Shown in pieces: positions 1 through 9,131 of a DNA stretch of 64,000 bases. The notes under the pieces are model-generated. The model was not told the DNA's origin. It worked only from the letters and a program-made list of their open reading frames with translations, and ran no database searches. The stretch comes from Pelomonas cellulosilytica (GTDB taxonomy: Bacteria > Pseudomonadota > Gammaproteobacteria > Burkholderiales > Burkholderiaceae_C). The stretch lies in the NCBI RefSeq assembly GCF_021353265.1, contig NZ_JAJTWU010000001.1, forward strand, positions 248,001 to 312,000. Direction: 5' to 3'. Every line of letters starts with the position of its first letter. Within the stretch, counting starts at the first letter, position 1. The translations under genes and the position numbers were made by a program.

Positions 1-1
1 C

Positions 2-364
2 GAAAGCGCCAACGCGCTGCGCTTCCTGATGAGCCTGCCCAACCCGTCGCCGGCCATCATCGAGGCGGTGAAGGGCGGCGTCGCCATGCTGAAGTCGCTG
101 GCCGTGCGCGACGTGGGCTTCGTGAAGGTGGACGACGCGCGCCGGCTGGTGGCTCAGCCCGGGGCCGGGCCGCTGTGGGCGCGCTACTACGACCCGGTCA
201 CGCTCAGACCCGTTTTTGGCGATCGCGACAAGAGCCTGCACGACGACGTCAACGACCTCAGCGCCGAGCGCCGCAATGGCTACTCCTGGTGGGGCACCTG
301 GCCGATGAAGACGGTGGCGGACTATGACGCCTGGGCGGCCCGCTGGGTCAAGCCTGCTTCCTGA
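2..364 (+). CDS. Pectate lyase (PL10-type), C-terminal part only
   Basis: The frame is open from the left edge, so the start lies outside the window; 120 residues are visible. The tail (RYYD, then RPVFGDRDKS, HDDVNDLSAERRNGYSWWGT) is the ending I know from polysaccharide lyase family 10 pectate lyases, which cleave polygalacturonate by beta-elimination, usually outside the cytoplasm. The catalytic core is not visible, so activity cannot be judged. It sits next to genes that oxidise galactarate and glucarate, the diacids derived from galacturonate and glucuronate, which fits a pectin-use island. Its 3' end overlaps the convergent MFS transporter gene by 17 bp. Family assignment is from memory of the conserved tail; any other lyase family seems unlikely. 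Confidence 0.8.
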   Translation, partial: ESANALRFLMSLPNPSPAIIEAVKGGVAMLKSLAVRDVGFVKVDDARRLVAQPGAGPLWARYYDPVTLRPVFGDRDKSLHDDVNDLSAERRNGYSWWGTWPMKTVADYDAWAARWVKPAS

Positions 365-1712
365 GCTCGAAACGCTTGATGTCGCCGACGACGAACAGGT
401 AGCAGCACACGGCCACCAGCGCGTTCGCGGCGACGAAGACGAGGGCCGCGTTGAAAGAACCCGTGCCCTTGATCAGGTAGCCGATAACGATGGGTGTCGT
501 GATGCCGGCCGTGTTGCCGAAGGTATTGAACAGCGCGCCGGATAGCCCCGAGATCTCCCGCGGCGAGGTGTCGGACACGACCGCCCAGCCGAGCGCTCCC
601 AGGCCCTTGCCGAAGAAGGCCAGCGACATGATGGCCACGACTACGGCAGCACTGTCGACGTAGTTGCACAGGATCATGCTCGTTGACAGCAGCATGCCGA
701 TGACGATCGGCGTTTTGCGCGCGACGGTCAAGCTCCTGCCTCGGCGCAGCAGGCCGTCGGAGATCAGCCCGCCCAGTACGCCGCCCGCAAAGCCGCAGAT
801 CGCCGGCAGCGCCGCGACGAAGCCGGCGTTCAGGATGCTCATGCCGCGCTCCTTGACGAGGTAGACGGGGAACCAAGTCAGGAAGAAATAGGTCAGCGTC
901 GTGATGCAGTACTGGCCCACGTAGACGCCCATAAGCATGCGGTTCCCCAGCAGCTGCTTGATGTAGCCCAACTTCGGGCTGTTGGGCGCGAAGCTGCGGC
1001 TCTGCGTGCCGGGCTGGTCCATGTTGACGAGTGCGCCGCCGGCGGCGATGTAGTCCAGTTCGGCCTGGTTGACGCCCGGGTGGGTGCGCGGCGTGTAGAC
1101 CGCCTTGAGCCACACCGCGGCAAGCGCGACGCCGAGCACTCCCATGACGACGAAGACGGCTGGCCAGCCATAGCTGTGCGTGATCCAGCCCATCAGCGGC
1201 GCGAACAGTACCGTTGCGAAGTACTGTGCCGAGTTGAAGATGGCCGACGCCGTGCCGCGCTCGGCTGCAGGGAACCATGCCGCCACGATGCGACCGTTGG
1301 CGGGGAAGGACGGCGCCTCGGCCGCACCGACTAGGAAACGTAGCGCGAACAGCACAACGACTGCCGTGCCTGCGCTGGCCGTCAGGAACGTGATGCCACC
1401 CTGCAACAGCGTGAAGAGCGACCACAGCAGGATGCTACCCGCGTAGACGCTCTTGGAGCCGAAGCGGTCCAGCAGCCAGCCACCCGGCAGCTGCGCGATG
1501 ACGTAGGACCAGCCGAATGCCGAGAAGATGTAGCCCATCGTCACGGCGTCGATGCCCAGCTCCTTGGACAGCGCTGGGCCGGCGATGGACAGCGTCGCGC
1601 GGTCGGCGTAGTTGAGCGTCGTCACGATGAACAGCATCGCCAGGATGGCGAAGCGCTTCTTCGTGCGGGTGGCACTGGTCGTGGCAGCCAGCGGTGCAGC
1701 GGTGGTGGTCAT
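348..1712 (-). CDS. MFS sugar-diacid (glucarate/galactarate) transporter
   Basis: A 454-residue major facilitator of the anion:cation symporter family (GudP/GarP/ExuT-like), expected to bring glucarate or galactarate across the inner membrane with protons. An Arg/Lys-rich cytoplasmic N-terminus precedes the first membrane helix. NYADR (residues 34-38) is the family signature in helix 1, and GGWLLDRFGSK (77-87) is the loop 2-3 MFS motif. About twelve hydrophobic segments follow. The open frame runs on upstream into the neighbouring dehydrogenase gene, but the ATG at 1712 has a good GGAGA ribosome site and matches the family's usual start and length. It is the last gene of the kdgD-to-transporter operon, 65 bp after the dehydrogenase. 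Its 3' end overlaps the convergent pectate lyase gene. Exact substrate is inferred from the operon. Confidence 0.9.
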   Translation of the reverse strand: MTTTAAPLAATTSATRTKKRFAILAMLFIVTTLNYADRATLSIAGPALSKELGIDAVTMGYIFSAFGWSYVIAQLPGGWLLDRFGSKSVYAGSILLWSLFTLLQGGITFLTASAGTAVVVLFALRFLVGAAEAPSFPANGRIVAAWFPAAERGTASAIFNSAQYFATVLFAPLMGWITHSYGWPAVFVVMGVLGVALAAVWLKAVYTPRTHPGVNQAELDYIAAGGALVNMDQPGTQSRSFAPNSPKLGYIKQLLGNRMLMGVYVGQYCITTLTYFFLTWFPVYLVKERGMSILNAGFVAALPAICGFAGGVLGGLISDGLLRRGRSLTVARKTPIVIGMLLSTSMILCNYVDSAAVVVAIMSLAFFGKGLGALGWAVVSDTSPREISGLSGALFNTFGNTAGITTPIVIGYLIKGTGSFNAALVFVAANALVAVCCYLFVVGDIKRFELRKQA

Positions 1713-1777
1713 CGGGCGTCTCCGGGCAATGCAGCGGCCCCACCTTCTGCCGGGTGGTTGTGCCGAAAGAGTGGGGA

Positions 1778-3217
1778 TCAGGCTTGGGTGTAGGCCGTCT
1801 TCACCGTCGTGTAGAACTCGGCGGCGTAGCGGCCCTGCTCGCGCGGGCCGTAGCTGGAACCCTTGCGGCCGCCGAACGGCACGTGATAGTCCACGCCCGC
1901 CGTCGGCAGGTTGACCATGACCATGCCGGCCTGCGAGTGACGCTTGAAGTGCGTGGCGTGCTTCAGCGACGTCGTCGCGATGCCGGCGGCCAGGCCGAAC
2001 GGCGTGTCGTTGCTGAGCGCCAGTGCGTGCTCGTAGTCGCGTGCGCGGATGACGCTGACGACCGGGCCGAAGACTTCCTCGCGGTTGATGCGCATTTCGG
2101 CCGTCGTGTCGGTGATGAGGGCCGGCGTCAGGTAGAAGCCCGGCGCGCCGGTGGCGTTCGTCTCGATGCGTTCGCCGCCGTGGGCCAGCGTGCCGCCATC
2201 GGCCTTGGCAATGCCGATGTAGTCGGTGTCCTGGCGCAGCTGGCTGGCGTCGACGACGGGGCCGATGTCGGTGCCGGCCTTGCGGGCGTCGTCGACTTTC
2301 AGCGTCTTCATCTTCTCGACCATCGCGGCGATGAAGCGGTCGTGGATGCCGTCGGTGACGATGAGGCGACTGGAAGCCGTGCAACGCTGGCCGGTGGAGA
2401 AGAAACCGCTGTTGACGGCCGCATTCACCGCGATGCCCAGGTCGGCATCGTCCAGCACGATCATCGGGTTCTTGCCGCCCATCTCGAGCTGGAACTTTGC
2501 CATCCGCGCCACCGCGGCGGCGGCGACCTTCTGGCCCGTGGCGACCGAGCCGGTGAAGCTGATGGCCGCCACGCGCGGATCGTTCAGCAGCTTCTCGCCG
2601 ACGACCGAGCCGCGGCCCATGACGAGGTTGAACACGCCGGCCGGCAGGCCCGCCCGAGACAGGATCTCGGCCAGCGCCCAGGCCGATCCGGGCACGAGGT
2701 CGGCCGGCTTGAAGACGACGCAGTTGCCCCAGGCCAGCGCCGGCGCGATCTTCCAGGCGGGGATGGCGATGGGGAAGTTCCACGGCGTGATCAAGCCGAC
2801 GACGCCGACGGCCTCGCGCGTGATCTCGACACCGACGCCGGGGCGCACGGATGGCATGGTCTCGCCACCGGGGCGCAGCGCCTCGCCAGCGAAGAACTTG
2901 AAGATGTTGCCGGCGCGGGCGACTTCGCCGATGGCCTCGGGCAGCGTCTTGCCTTCCTCGCGGGCCAGCAGATCGCCCAGCTCCGCGCGGCGGGCCAGGA
3001 TCTCGGTGCCGACGGCGTCGAGGATGTCGAAGCGCTGCTGCGGCGTGGACAGGCTCCACGCCGGGAAGGCGGCCGTCGCGGCGGCGATGGCCAGGTCGGC
3101 CTGGGCGGCGTCGGCCTGGGCGTATTCGCCGATCAGGTCGCGCGTGTCGGACGGGTTGATGTTGCGCGAGACGGACGCGCCGTCCAGCCATTCGCCGTTG
3201 ATGAGGTTCTTGAACAT
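1778..3217 (-). CDS. 2-oxoglutarate-semialdehyde dehydrogenase (KGSADH, ALDH family)
   Basis: A 479-residue NAD(P)-dependent aldehyde dehydrogenase, last enzyme of the sugar-diacid route: 2,5-dioxopentanoate to 2-oxoglutarate in the cytoplasm. Visible ALDH hallmarks are TPWNFP (catalytic Asn147), FKPAD (Lys170, cofactor), FTGS (221-224), LEMGGKNP with the general base Glu245, and TGQRCTASSR with nucleophile Cys279. Length is normal for the family. The start ATG (3217) lies 15 bp after the gudD stop, so the two are surely co-transcribed; the ribosome site is weak. Several ALDH subfamilies share these motifs. The substrate call rests on similarity to alpha-ketoglutaric-semialdehyde dehydrogenases and on the kdgD/gudD/garD context, which makes exactly this aldehyde. 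Confidence 0.9.
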   Translation of the reverse strand: MFKNLINGEWLDGASVSRNINPSDTRDLIGEYAQADAAQADLAIAAATAAFPAWSLSTPQQRFDILDAVGTEILARRAELGDLLAREEGKTLPEAIGEVARAGNIFKFFAGEALRPGGETMPSVRPGVGVEITREAVGVVGLITPWNFPIAIPAWKIAPALAWGNCVVFKPADLVPGSAWALAEILSRAGLPAGVFNLVMGRGSVVGEKLLNDPRVAAISFTGSVATGQKVAAAAVARMAKFQLEMGGKNPMIVLDDADLGIAVNAAVNSGFFSTGQRCTASSRLIVTDGIHDRFIAAMVEKMKTLKVDDARKAGTDIGPVVDASQLRQDTDYIGIAKADGGTLAHGGERIETNATGAPGFYLTPALITDTTAEMRINREEVFGPVVSVIRARDYEHALALSNDTPFGLAAGIATTSLKHATHFKRHSQAGMVMVNLPTAGVDYHVPFGGRKGSSYGPREQGRYAAEFYTTVKTAYTQA

Positions 3218-3232
3218 GGGTACTGCTTTCGG

Positions 3233-4561
3233 TTAACGGTCCAGGGCCGGGCGCTTCGGATTGAAGGCCCAGCCGGGGATCAGGTATTGCATTGCGATCG
3301 CGTCGTCACGCGCGCCGAGGCCGTGCTGCTGGTAGAGCTGATGGGCCTTCTCGACCTCGGCCATGTCCAGGTCCACGCCCAGGCCCGGCTTCTTCGGCAC
3401 CTGTACGTGGCCGCCGACGATCTGCAGCGGGTCTTTCGTCAGGCGCTGGCCGTCCTGCCAGATCCAGTGCGTGTCGATGGCCGTGACCTTGCCGGGCGCG
3501 GCGGCGCCGACGTGCGTGAACATCGCCAGCGACACGTCGAAGTGGTTGTTTGAGTGGCTGCCCCAGGTCAGCCCCCAGTCCCGGCAGGTCTGCGCGACGC
3601 GCACCGAGCCGGCCATAGTCCAGAAGTGCGGGTCGGCCAGCGGGATGTCCACGCTCTGCAGCGACAACGCATGCGTGAGCTGGCGCCAGTCGGTCGCGAC
3701 CATGTTGGTGGCCGTGGGCAGTCCGGTCGCGCGGCGGAACTCGGCCATTACCTCGCGGCCCGAGAAACCGTCCTCGGCGCCGCATGGGTCTTCGGCGTAG
3801 GCCACGATGCCGCGCATCTGCTGGCCCAGCCGGATGGCGTCCTTCAGCAGCCATCCGCCGTTGGGATCCAGCGTCACGCGGGCCTCGGGGAAGCGTTCGT
3901 GGAGCGCGCGCACGGCCTCCAGCTCCTCGTCGCCGCGCAGCACGCCGCCCTTGAGCTTGAAGTCGTTGAAGCCATAGCGCTCGCGGGCGGCCTCGGCAAG
4001 CTTCACGATGGCCTCGGGCGTCATGGCTGCCTCGTGACGCAGGCGGAACCAGGCGTTGTCCGCGCCGGGGGCGCTGTCGTAGGGGAGGTCGGTCTTATTG
4101 CGGTCGGCGATGTAGAACAGATAGCCCAGCATCTCGACCGACTCGCGTTGCTGGCCCTCGCCCAGCAGCGCGGCGACCGGCAGGCCCAGGAACTGGCCCA
4201 GCAGGTCCAGCATCGCCGACTCGATGGCCGTGACGGCGTGGATGGTCGTGCGCAGGTCGAAGGTCTGCAGGCCGCGGCCGCCGGCGTCGCGGTCGGCGAA
4301 GACTTGCTGCACGCGGCGCAGCAGGCCCTGGTGCGAACCTACCGGCTGGCCGACGACGAGCGGACGCGCGTCTTCCAGCGTCTGGCGGATCTTCTCGCCG
4401 CCCGGTACCTCGCCGACGCCGGTGTTGCCGGCGCTGTCGGTCAGGATCAGCAGGTTGCGCGTGAAGAAGGGCGCGTGCGCGCCACTGAGGTTGAGCAGCA
4501 TGCTGTCGCGCCCGGCGACGGGAATGACACGCAGCGTTTGGATGACAGGGGTGGAACTCAT
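3233..4561 (-). CDS. gudD: D-glucarate dehydratase
   Basis: A 442-residue enolase-superfamily enzyme that dehydrates D-glucarate (and often L-idarate) to 5-dehydro-4-deoxy-D-glucarate, EC 4.2.1.40. It aligns by eye along its whole length with E. coli GudD at a constant offset of three residues. All catalytic positions are kept: Lys204 (in FKLKGG), Asp232 (LDPNG), Glu263, Asn286, Asp310 and His336 (WGSHSNNH), matching E. coli K207, D235, E266, N289, D313 and H339. I chose the ATG at 4561 (MSSTPVIQ) because E. coli GudD begins MSSQFTTPVV; a GTG at 4594 would add 11 residues with no family counterpart. Its product feeds KdgD, encoded two genes upstream. Neighbours: Bug binding protein before it, KGSADH 15 bp after it. 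Confidence 0.97.
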   Translation of the reverse strand: MSSTPVIQTLRVIPVAGRDSMLLNLSGAHAPFFTRNLLILTDSAGNTGVGEVPGGEKIRQTLEDARPLVVGQPVGSHQGLLRRVQQVFADRDAGGRGLQTFDLRTTIHAVTAIESAMLDLLGQFLGLPVAALLGEGQQRESVEMLGYLFYIADRNKTDLPYDSAPGADNAWFRLRHEAAMTPEAIVKLAEAARERYGFNDFKLKGGVLRGDEELEAVRALHERFPEARVTLDPNGGWLLKDAIRLGQQMRGIVAYAEDPCGAEDGFSGREVMAEFRRATGLPTATNMVATDWRQLTHALSLQSVDIPLADPHFWTMAGSVRVAQTCRDWGLTWGSHSNNHFDVSLAMFTHVGAAAPGKVTAIDTHWIWQDGQRLTKDPLQIVGGHVQVPKKPGLGVDLDMAEVEKAHQLYQQHGLGARDDAIAMQYLIPGWAFNPKRPALDR

Positions 4562-4633
4562 GATTTCGAGGGCGTGGTGCGTTGCCGGCGTCACCGCGGG
4601 CCGGGGCGGCGGCGAAGCCGGTGGTGGGCGGGG

Positions 4634-5596
4634 CTAGTCGGCAGTGATCTTGCGGTCGGTGATGACCTGCTTCCAGCGCGCGAACTCGGCGGCCTGGAAG
4701 GCGGTGAACTGGTCGGGCGAGTTGGCGACGATCTCGAAGCCCTGTTCGATGAGCTTGGGCTTCACGTCGGGCGCATTCAACGCGGCGACGATGCCGGCGT
4801 GCAGCCTGATCTTGACATCGGCCGGCAGCCCCTTCGGTGCCGCCACGGCCTGCCAGGAGTAGACCTGCACGCCCTTGATGCCCAGCTCGTCCATCGTTGG
4901 CACGTCGGCCAGCACCGGCGAGCGTCTGGTGCTGGTGATGGCCAGCGCCCGCAGCTTGCCGGCCTTCACCTGGGGCAGCGCGGTGTTGATGTTCATGAAG
5001 CTGGATTCGACCTGGTTGCCGAGCAGGTCGGTCATGACCGGGCCGCCGCCCTTGTACGGGATGTGCAGGCCCGACGTGCCCGTCTGCTGCCAGAACAGCT
5101 CGGCGGTGATGTGGTCGCTGGAGCCGTTGCCGGAGGACGCGAAGCTCATCTTGCCGGGGTTGGCCTTCAGGTAGGTCAGCACGTCAGCCATGCTCTTCAG
5201 CGGCGAGGCGGCCGGCACGACGAGCACGTTGGGCGCCTGCACGGCCACGCTGATGTAGTCCAGGTCCCGGGTCGGGTCGTAGCCGACGTTCTTCAGCAGG
5301 TGGGGGCCGATGACCAGCGGACCGAGAGACGTGACGAGCAGCGTGAAGCCGTCCGGCGCGGCGCGCTTGACCATCGCCGTGCCGATGGTGCCGCCGGCGC
5401 CGCCGCGGTTGTCCACGATGAAGCTGCCGCCGAGTTTCTCCTGAAGCTTGCTGCCCAGCACGCGAGCGATGGCGTCGCTGGAGCCGCCGGGCGGGAAGGG
5501 CACGAGGAGCGTTACCGGCTTCGTGGGCCAGGCCTGCGCCAGTGCCGGGCCCGCGGTGGCGAGGCTCAGCAGCAGGAGGGACAGCAGTCGCTTCAT
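4634..5596 (-). CDS. Bug/TctC-family periplasmic solute-binding protein
   Basis: A 320-residue protein with a clear Sec signal peptide (MKRLLSLLLLSLATAGPALA, cleavage near residue 20). It then shows the Bug-family opening WPTKPVTLLVPFPPGG and the GGAGGTIGT and SSGNGSSDH blocks. These proteins bind carboxylates in the periplasm and feed tripartite tricarboxylate (TctABC) transporters, but no tctA or tctB lies in this window. It sits between kdgD and gudD in the sugar-diacid operon with a strong AAGGAG site before its ATG. A glucarate/galactarate-type ligand is therefore likely but inferred. Orphan Bug proteins are common in Burkholderiales, and some act as sensors rather than transport subunits. 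Confidence 0.92.
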   Translation of the reverse strand: MKRLLSLLLLSLATAGPALAQAWPTKPVTLLVPFPPGGSSDAIARVLGSKLQEKLGGSFIVDNRGGAGGTIGTAMVKRAAPDGFTLLVTSLGPLVIGPHLLKNVGYDPTRDLDYISVAVQAPNVLVVPAASPLKSMADVLTYLKANPGKMSFASSGNGSSDHITAELFWQQTGTSGLHIPYKGGGPVMTDLLGNQVESSFMNINTALPQVKAGKLRALAITSTRRSPVLADVPTMDELGIKGVQVYSWQAVAAPKGLPADVKIRLHAGIVAALNAPDVKPKLIEQGFEIVANSPDQFTAFQAAEFARWKQVITDRKITAD

Positions 5597-5651
5597 CGTG
5601 TGTCTCCTTGTGGATGTCGGGGGCGGCGGCCGCGGGCGGCCGTCGGCGCGC

Positions 5652-6563
5652 TTACTGCGGCCCGAGCTTGGCGATCAGCGCGCTGAGCTGGTCGACCTCG
5701 GCGGCATGCAGGTCCGACAGCGGCGGGCGCACCGGGCCCGCGCTATGGCCCACGAGCGTCGCGCCAGCCTTCACGATGGACACGGCGTAGCCCTCGGCCT
5801 TGTTGCGGATGGCGATGTAGGGCAGGAAGAAGTCGCGGATCAGGCGGTCGGTCGTCGCCGTGTCGTTGGCGGCGTGGGCGTTGTAGAACTCCATCGCCGT
5901 CTTGGGGATGAAGTTGAAGACGGCGGACGAATAGACCGGGCAGCCCATGGCCTTGTAGGCGCCGGCGAAGACCTCGGCCGTGGGCAGTCCGCCCAGGTAG
6001 GCGAAGCGCTCGCCCAGCGTCTGGCGGATGGCGACGAACTTTTCGATATCGCCCAGGCCGTCCTTAAAGCCGATCAGGTTGGGGCAGCGGTCGGCCAGCA
6101 CCTGCAGCGAAGCCGGCGTCAGCTTGCAGGCGCCGCGGTTGTAGACGACGACACCGAACTTGACGCTCTTGCAGACGGCCTCGACGTGATTGATGAGGCC
6201 TTCCTGGCTGGCTTCGGTGAGGTAGTGCGGCAGCAGCAGGATGCCCTGCGCGCCCAGGCGCTCGGCTTCCTGCGCGTACTGGATGGCGACGCGCGTGCCA
6301 CCGCCGGCGCCGGCCAGGATGGGCGTACGGCCGCGGCAAGTGTCCAGCGCGACCTTGATGACGTCGCTGTACTCGCCCGGCTCCAGCGAGAAGAACTCAC
6401 CCGTGCCACCGGCCGCAAACAGCGCCGACGCGCCGTAGGGCTGCAGCCACTCCAGGCGGGCGGCGTAGCCCTTGGCGTCGAAATTCAGCTGGGCGTCGAA
6501 GTCGGTCAGCGGGAAGGACAGCAGGCCCGATTCGAGGACGGCTTTGAGTTCTTGAGGGGACAT
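5652..6563 (-). CDS. kdgD: 5-dehydro-4-deoxyglucarate dehydratase
   Basis: A 303-residue class I aldolase-type (DapA/NAL superfamily) TIM-barrel enzyme that dehydrates and decarboxylates 5-dehydro-4-deoxyglucarate to 2-oxoglutarate semialdehyde, EC 4.2.1.41. Superfamily marks are GGTGEF (52-57), YNRG with Tyr141, and the Schiff-base lysine Lys167 in IGFKDG. Length matches the family. It is the common step for the products of GudD and GarD and passes its product to KGSADH. The ATG at 6563 has a GGAGA site eight bases upstream. It is the first structural gene of the minus-strand operon. An AGTTGTA/TACAACT inverted repeat lies about 60-80 bp upstream, suggesting control by the adjacent GntR protein. 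Confidence 0.96.
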   Translation of the reverse strand: MSPQELKAVLESGLLSFPLTDFDAQLNFDAKGYAARLEWLQPYGASALFAAGGTGEFFSLEPGEYSDVIKVALDTCRGRTPILAGAGGGTRVAIQYAQEAERLGAQGILLLPHYLTEASQEGLINHVEAVCKSVKFGVVVYNRGACKLTPASLQVLADRCPNLIGFKDGLGDIEKFVAIRQTLGERFAYLGGLPTAEVFAGAYKAMGCPVYSSAVFNFIPKTAMEFYNAHAANDTATTDRLIRDFFLPYIAIRNKAEGYAVSIVKAGATLVGHSAGPVRPPLSDLHAAEVDQLSALIAKLGPQ

Positions 6564-6618
6564 GGACAGGTCTCCGGGCGTGGAATTGAAAGGGCGGTCA
6601 GAGGTGCGTCAGCGCCTA

Positions 6619-6640
6619 AGTTGTAGGTCATCGTACAACT
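6619..6640. promoter_or_regulatory. Probable operator upstream of kdgD
   Basis: AGTTGTA (6619-6625) and TACAACT (6634-6640) form a perfect 7-bp inverted repeat with an 8-bp spacer, in the gap between gntR and kdgD. The same half-sites recur before garD. FCD-type GntR regulators bind TTGT/ACAA-type palindromes, so the adjacent regulator is the natural ligand (inference). A TTGAAG -35-like hexamer (minus strand, 6645-6650) directly abuts it, so binding could block kdgD operon transcription. A separate short hairpin, TAGGG-ATAA-CCCTA (6661-6674), immediately follows the gntR stop. Confidence 0.6.
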
Positions 6641-6674
6641 AAGCCTTCAATAGCGAAGACTAGGGATAACCCTA

Positions 6675-7400
6675 TCAGACCGGCTCCGCCTGTGCGCGGC
6701 GCCGGCGTTCGCGGCTGTTGCTCAGGTGAGTGCGCATGGCCGCGCGGGCCGATTCGGCGTCCTGGCTCGTGATCGCATCGAGGATGCTCTCGTGCTCGGC
6801 GTTCACGCGGCGCATATACGCCAGCCGCTCGGCGCTCATGTCCGTGCTGGCCTCCAGCCGTGCGCGCGGGATGATCTGCGCACCCAGCGTGGCCATCAGG
6901 TCGGTGAAATGGCTGTTCTGCGTCGCTCGGGCGATCTCCAGGTGGAACTGGAAGTCGGCGGCGACGGAATCCTGCCCGGCCTCGACGGCGGCGATGACGG
7001 CGTCCAGCGCGCGGCGCAGCACGGCCAGGTTTGCGTCTGTGCGACGCTGGGCGGCCAGCCCGGCGGCCTCGGTCTCCAGGCCGATGCGCAGTTCCAGCAC
7101 CGCGATGACGTCCTGCAGCGTGCTGAACTGCTCCGGCGCGATCTTGAACGACGGGCCGTCGCCAGGCCCCAGCACGAAGGTGCCGATGCCGTGGCGTGTC
7201 TCGACCAGGCCGGCCGCCTGCAGCTTGGAGATCGCCTCGCGTACGACGGTGCGGCTGACCTCGAACTCGCCCATGATGGCGGCCTCGGTGGGCAGCTTGT
7301 CCCCGGCTTGCAGCTGGCCGGCGCGGATGCGGTCTCCGAGCGACTCGACCAGTTCAAGTGCCAGCGTGCGCGGCCGGCGGCGGGTGACAGGAGCGTGCAT
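6675..7400 (-). CDS. GntR-family regulator, FadR/FCD subfamily
   Basis: A 241-residue one-component regulator. Residues 12-75 form the GntR winged helix-turn-helix (LPTEAAIMGEFEVSRTVVRE and the wing HGIGTFV). Residues 95-228 form the all-helical FCD ligand domain, with the usual metal-binding residues Asp149, His153 (DFQFH), His203 (EHESI) and His225 (MRTHL) all present. It is encoded between kdgD and the divergent garD, and near-identical TTGTA/TACAA sites lie before both. It is therefore probably the local repressor relieved by galactarate, glucarate or a pathway intermediate. GudR- and GguR-type regulators of sugar-acid genes belong to this class. The ligand is not deducible from sequence. 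The start at 7400 gives the normal family length; its ribosome site is poor. Confidence 0.9.
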   Translation of the reverse strand: MHAPVTRRRPRTLALELVESLGDRIRAGQLQAGDKLPTEAAIMGEFEVSRTVVREAISKLQAAGLVETRHGIGTFVLGPGDGPSFKIAPEQFSTLQDVIAVLELRIGLETEAAGLAAQRRTDANLAVLRRALDAVIAAVEAGQDSVAADFQFHLEIARATQNSHFTDLMATLGAQIIPRARLEASTDMSAERLAYMRRVNAEHESILDAITSQDAESARAAMRTHLSNSRERRRRAQAEPV

Positions 7401-7451
7401 TCGCGGGTTTTCCCGAGGTTTTAACGTGATGTTGGGATCTACAGTGACATA

Positions 7452-7485
7452 AGTTGTACGACAACTAGACGACGTACAACATAAT
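7452..7485 (+). promoter_or_regulatory. Probable operator/promoter of garD
   Basis: AGTTGT-ACG-ACAACT (7452-7466) is a perfect 6-bp-arm inverted repeat. A further TACAAC half-site lies at 7475-7480, and a CATAAT -10-like hexamer at 7480-7485 begins at the last base of that half-site. The layout (operator covering -35 and spacer) is what a repressor site would look like. The motif matches the one before kdgD, supporting one regulator for both transcription units. No good -35 is visible, and no transcription start is known. Confidence 0.6.
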
Positions 7486-7516
7486 CAGCCGAACTTTAGC
7501 CACTCCGCCACCGGAT

Positions 7517-9106
7517 ATGAATGCCGTTTCCTCCCGCCCCCCGCTGACCATCCGTATGCGTGACGAGGACAACGTCGCCATCGTCGCCAACGACGGCGGA
7601 CTGCCCGAGGGCACCGTGTTGCCGGCCGGCGTGCCCGGCGCCGGCCTGGTGCTGCGGGACAAGGTCCCGCAGGGCCACAAGGTGGCGCTGACGGACCTTG
7701 CCCAAGGCGATGTCGTGCTGCGCTACGGCGTGCCCATCGGCTACGCGCTCAAGGCCATTCCGGCCGGTAGCTGGGTGCACGAGCGGCTGCTGCAGATGCC
7801 GTCGGCCCGCGCGCTGGACGGCCTGCCCATTGCGACGGTGAAGCCGCCTGTGCATGAGCCGCTGACGGGCTACACCTTCGAGGGCTACCGCAACGCCGAC
7901 GGCTCGGTGGGCACGCGCAACATCCTGGCCATCACAACGACCGTGCAGTGCGTCGCCGGCGTCGTCGCGCAGGCTGTCGCGCGCATCAAGGCCGAGCTGC
8001 TGCCGCTGTACCCCAACGTGGACGACGTCATCGGCCTGGAGCACAGCTACGGCTGCGGCGTCGCTATCGATGCACCGGACGCCGTCATCCCCATCCGCAC
8101 ACTGAAGCACATCTCGCTGAACCCCAACTTCGGCGGCGAAGTGATGGTGGTCAGCCTGGGCTGCGAGAAGCTGCAGCCCAATCGCCTGCTGCCTCCGGGT
8201 TCCTTCCCCATCGTCGACGAGCGCGGCGCCGACGCCGGCCCCGAGACGGTCTGCCTGCAGGACGATGCGCACGTGGGCTTCATGTCCATGCTGGACGACA
8301 TCCTGCAGACCGCCAGGCCGCATCTCGAACGCCTGAACACCCGCCGCCGCGAGACCGTGCCGGCCAGCGAGTTGGTCGTCGGCGTGCAGTGCGGCGGCAG
8401 CGACGCCTTCTCCGGCGTGACGGCCAACCCTGCCGTTGGCTTCTGCGCGGACCTGCTGGTGCGCGCCGGCGCCACCGTCATGTTCAGCGAGAACACCGAG
8501 GTGCGCGACGCCGTCGAGCAGCTGACCAGCCGCGCCGCTACGCCCGAAGTGGCCGAGGGCATCATCCGCGAGCTGGGCTGGTACGACCGCTACCTCGACC
8601 GCGGCCGCGTCGACCGCGCCGCCAACACGACGCCCGGCAACAAGGCCGGCGGCCTGTCCAACATCGCCGAGAAGGCGATGGGCTCCATCATCAAGAGCGG
8701 CAGCTCGGCCATCGCCCATGTGCTGTCGCCCGGCGACAAGCTGCGGCGTGACCAGCGCGGCCTCGTCTACGCCGCGACGCCGGCTAGTGACTTCATCTGC
8801 GGCACGCTGCAGCTGGCGGCCGGCATGAACCTGCACATCTTCACCACCGGTCGCGGCACGCCCTACGGCCTGGCCGAATGCCCGGTCGTGAAGGTTGCCA
8901 CGCGCACGGACCTGGCCCGTCGCTGGCACGACCTGATGGACATCAACGCCGGCACCATCGCCGACGGCCAGTCCACTATCGAGGAAACCGGCTGGGCGAT
9001 GTTCCGCCTGCTGCTCGATGTGGCCTCGGGTCGCAAGAAGACCTGGGCCGAGCACTGGAAGCTGCATAACGCGCTGGTGCTGTTCAACCCGGCGCCGGTG
9101 ACCTGA
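7517..9106 (+). CDS. garD: Galactarate dehydratase
   Basis: A 529-residue UxaA/GarD-family enzyme that dehydrates galactarate (mucate) to 5-dehydro-4-deoxy-D-glucarate, EC 4.2.1.42. The N-terminal 90 residues are the SAF-like domain seen in GarD and altronate dehydratase. From [15 protein letters not shown] (about 118-132) onward is the catalytic domain, with [27 protein letters not shown] and [10 protein letters not shown], and the cysteines expected for metal binding. Length is like E. coli GarD (about 520), longer than a split UxaA. It is transcribed away from gntR, and probable operator sites overlap its promoter. Its product joins the GudD product at KdgD. An altronate dehydratase role is less likely given the KdgD/KGSADH partners. 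Confidence 0.95.
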   Translation: MNAVSSRPPLTIRMRDEDNVAIVANDGGLPEGTVLPAGVPGAGLVLRDKVPQGHKVALTDLAQGDVVLRYGVPIGYALKAIPAGSWVHERLLQMPSARALDGLPIATVKPPVHEPLTGYTFEGYRNADGSVGTRNILAITTTVQCVAGVVAQAVARIKAELLPLYPNVDDVIGLEHSYGCGVAIDAPDAVIPIRTLKHISLNPNFGGEVMVVSLGCEKLQPNRLLPPGSFPIVDERGADAGPETVCLQDDAHVGFMSMLDDILQTARPHLERLNTRRRETVPASELVVGVQCGGSDAFSGVTANPAVGFCADLLVRAGATVMFSENTEVRDAVEQLTSRAATPEVAEGIIRELGWYDRYLDRGRVDRAANTTPGNKAGGLSNIAEKAMGSIIKSGSSAIAHVLSPGDKLRRDQRGLVYAATPASDFICGTLQLAAGMNLHIFTTGRGTPYGLAECPVVKVATRTDLARRWHDLMDINAGTIADGQSTIEETGWAMFRLLLDVASGRKKTWAEHWKLHNALVLFNPAPVT

Positions 9107-9131
9107 CGCCGCCACGCGCGTGCAGGTCGGT

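Noticed and set aside
348-3191. Single 947-codon minus-strand frame joining an N-terminal extension to the MFS transporter
   Set aside because: The upstream part is the antiphase shadow of the aldehyde dehydrogenase gene; the transporter has its own ATG and ribosome site at 1712.
3554-5686. 710-codon plus-strand frame opposite gudD and the Bug gene (and 15,450-17,918 opposite the M50-HlyD gene)
   Set aside because: Composition is His/Arg/Gln/Ala noise and the opposite strand carries clear enzymes or fusion proteins with intact motifs.
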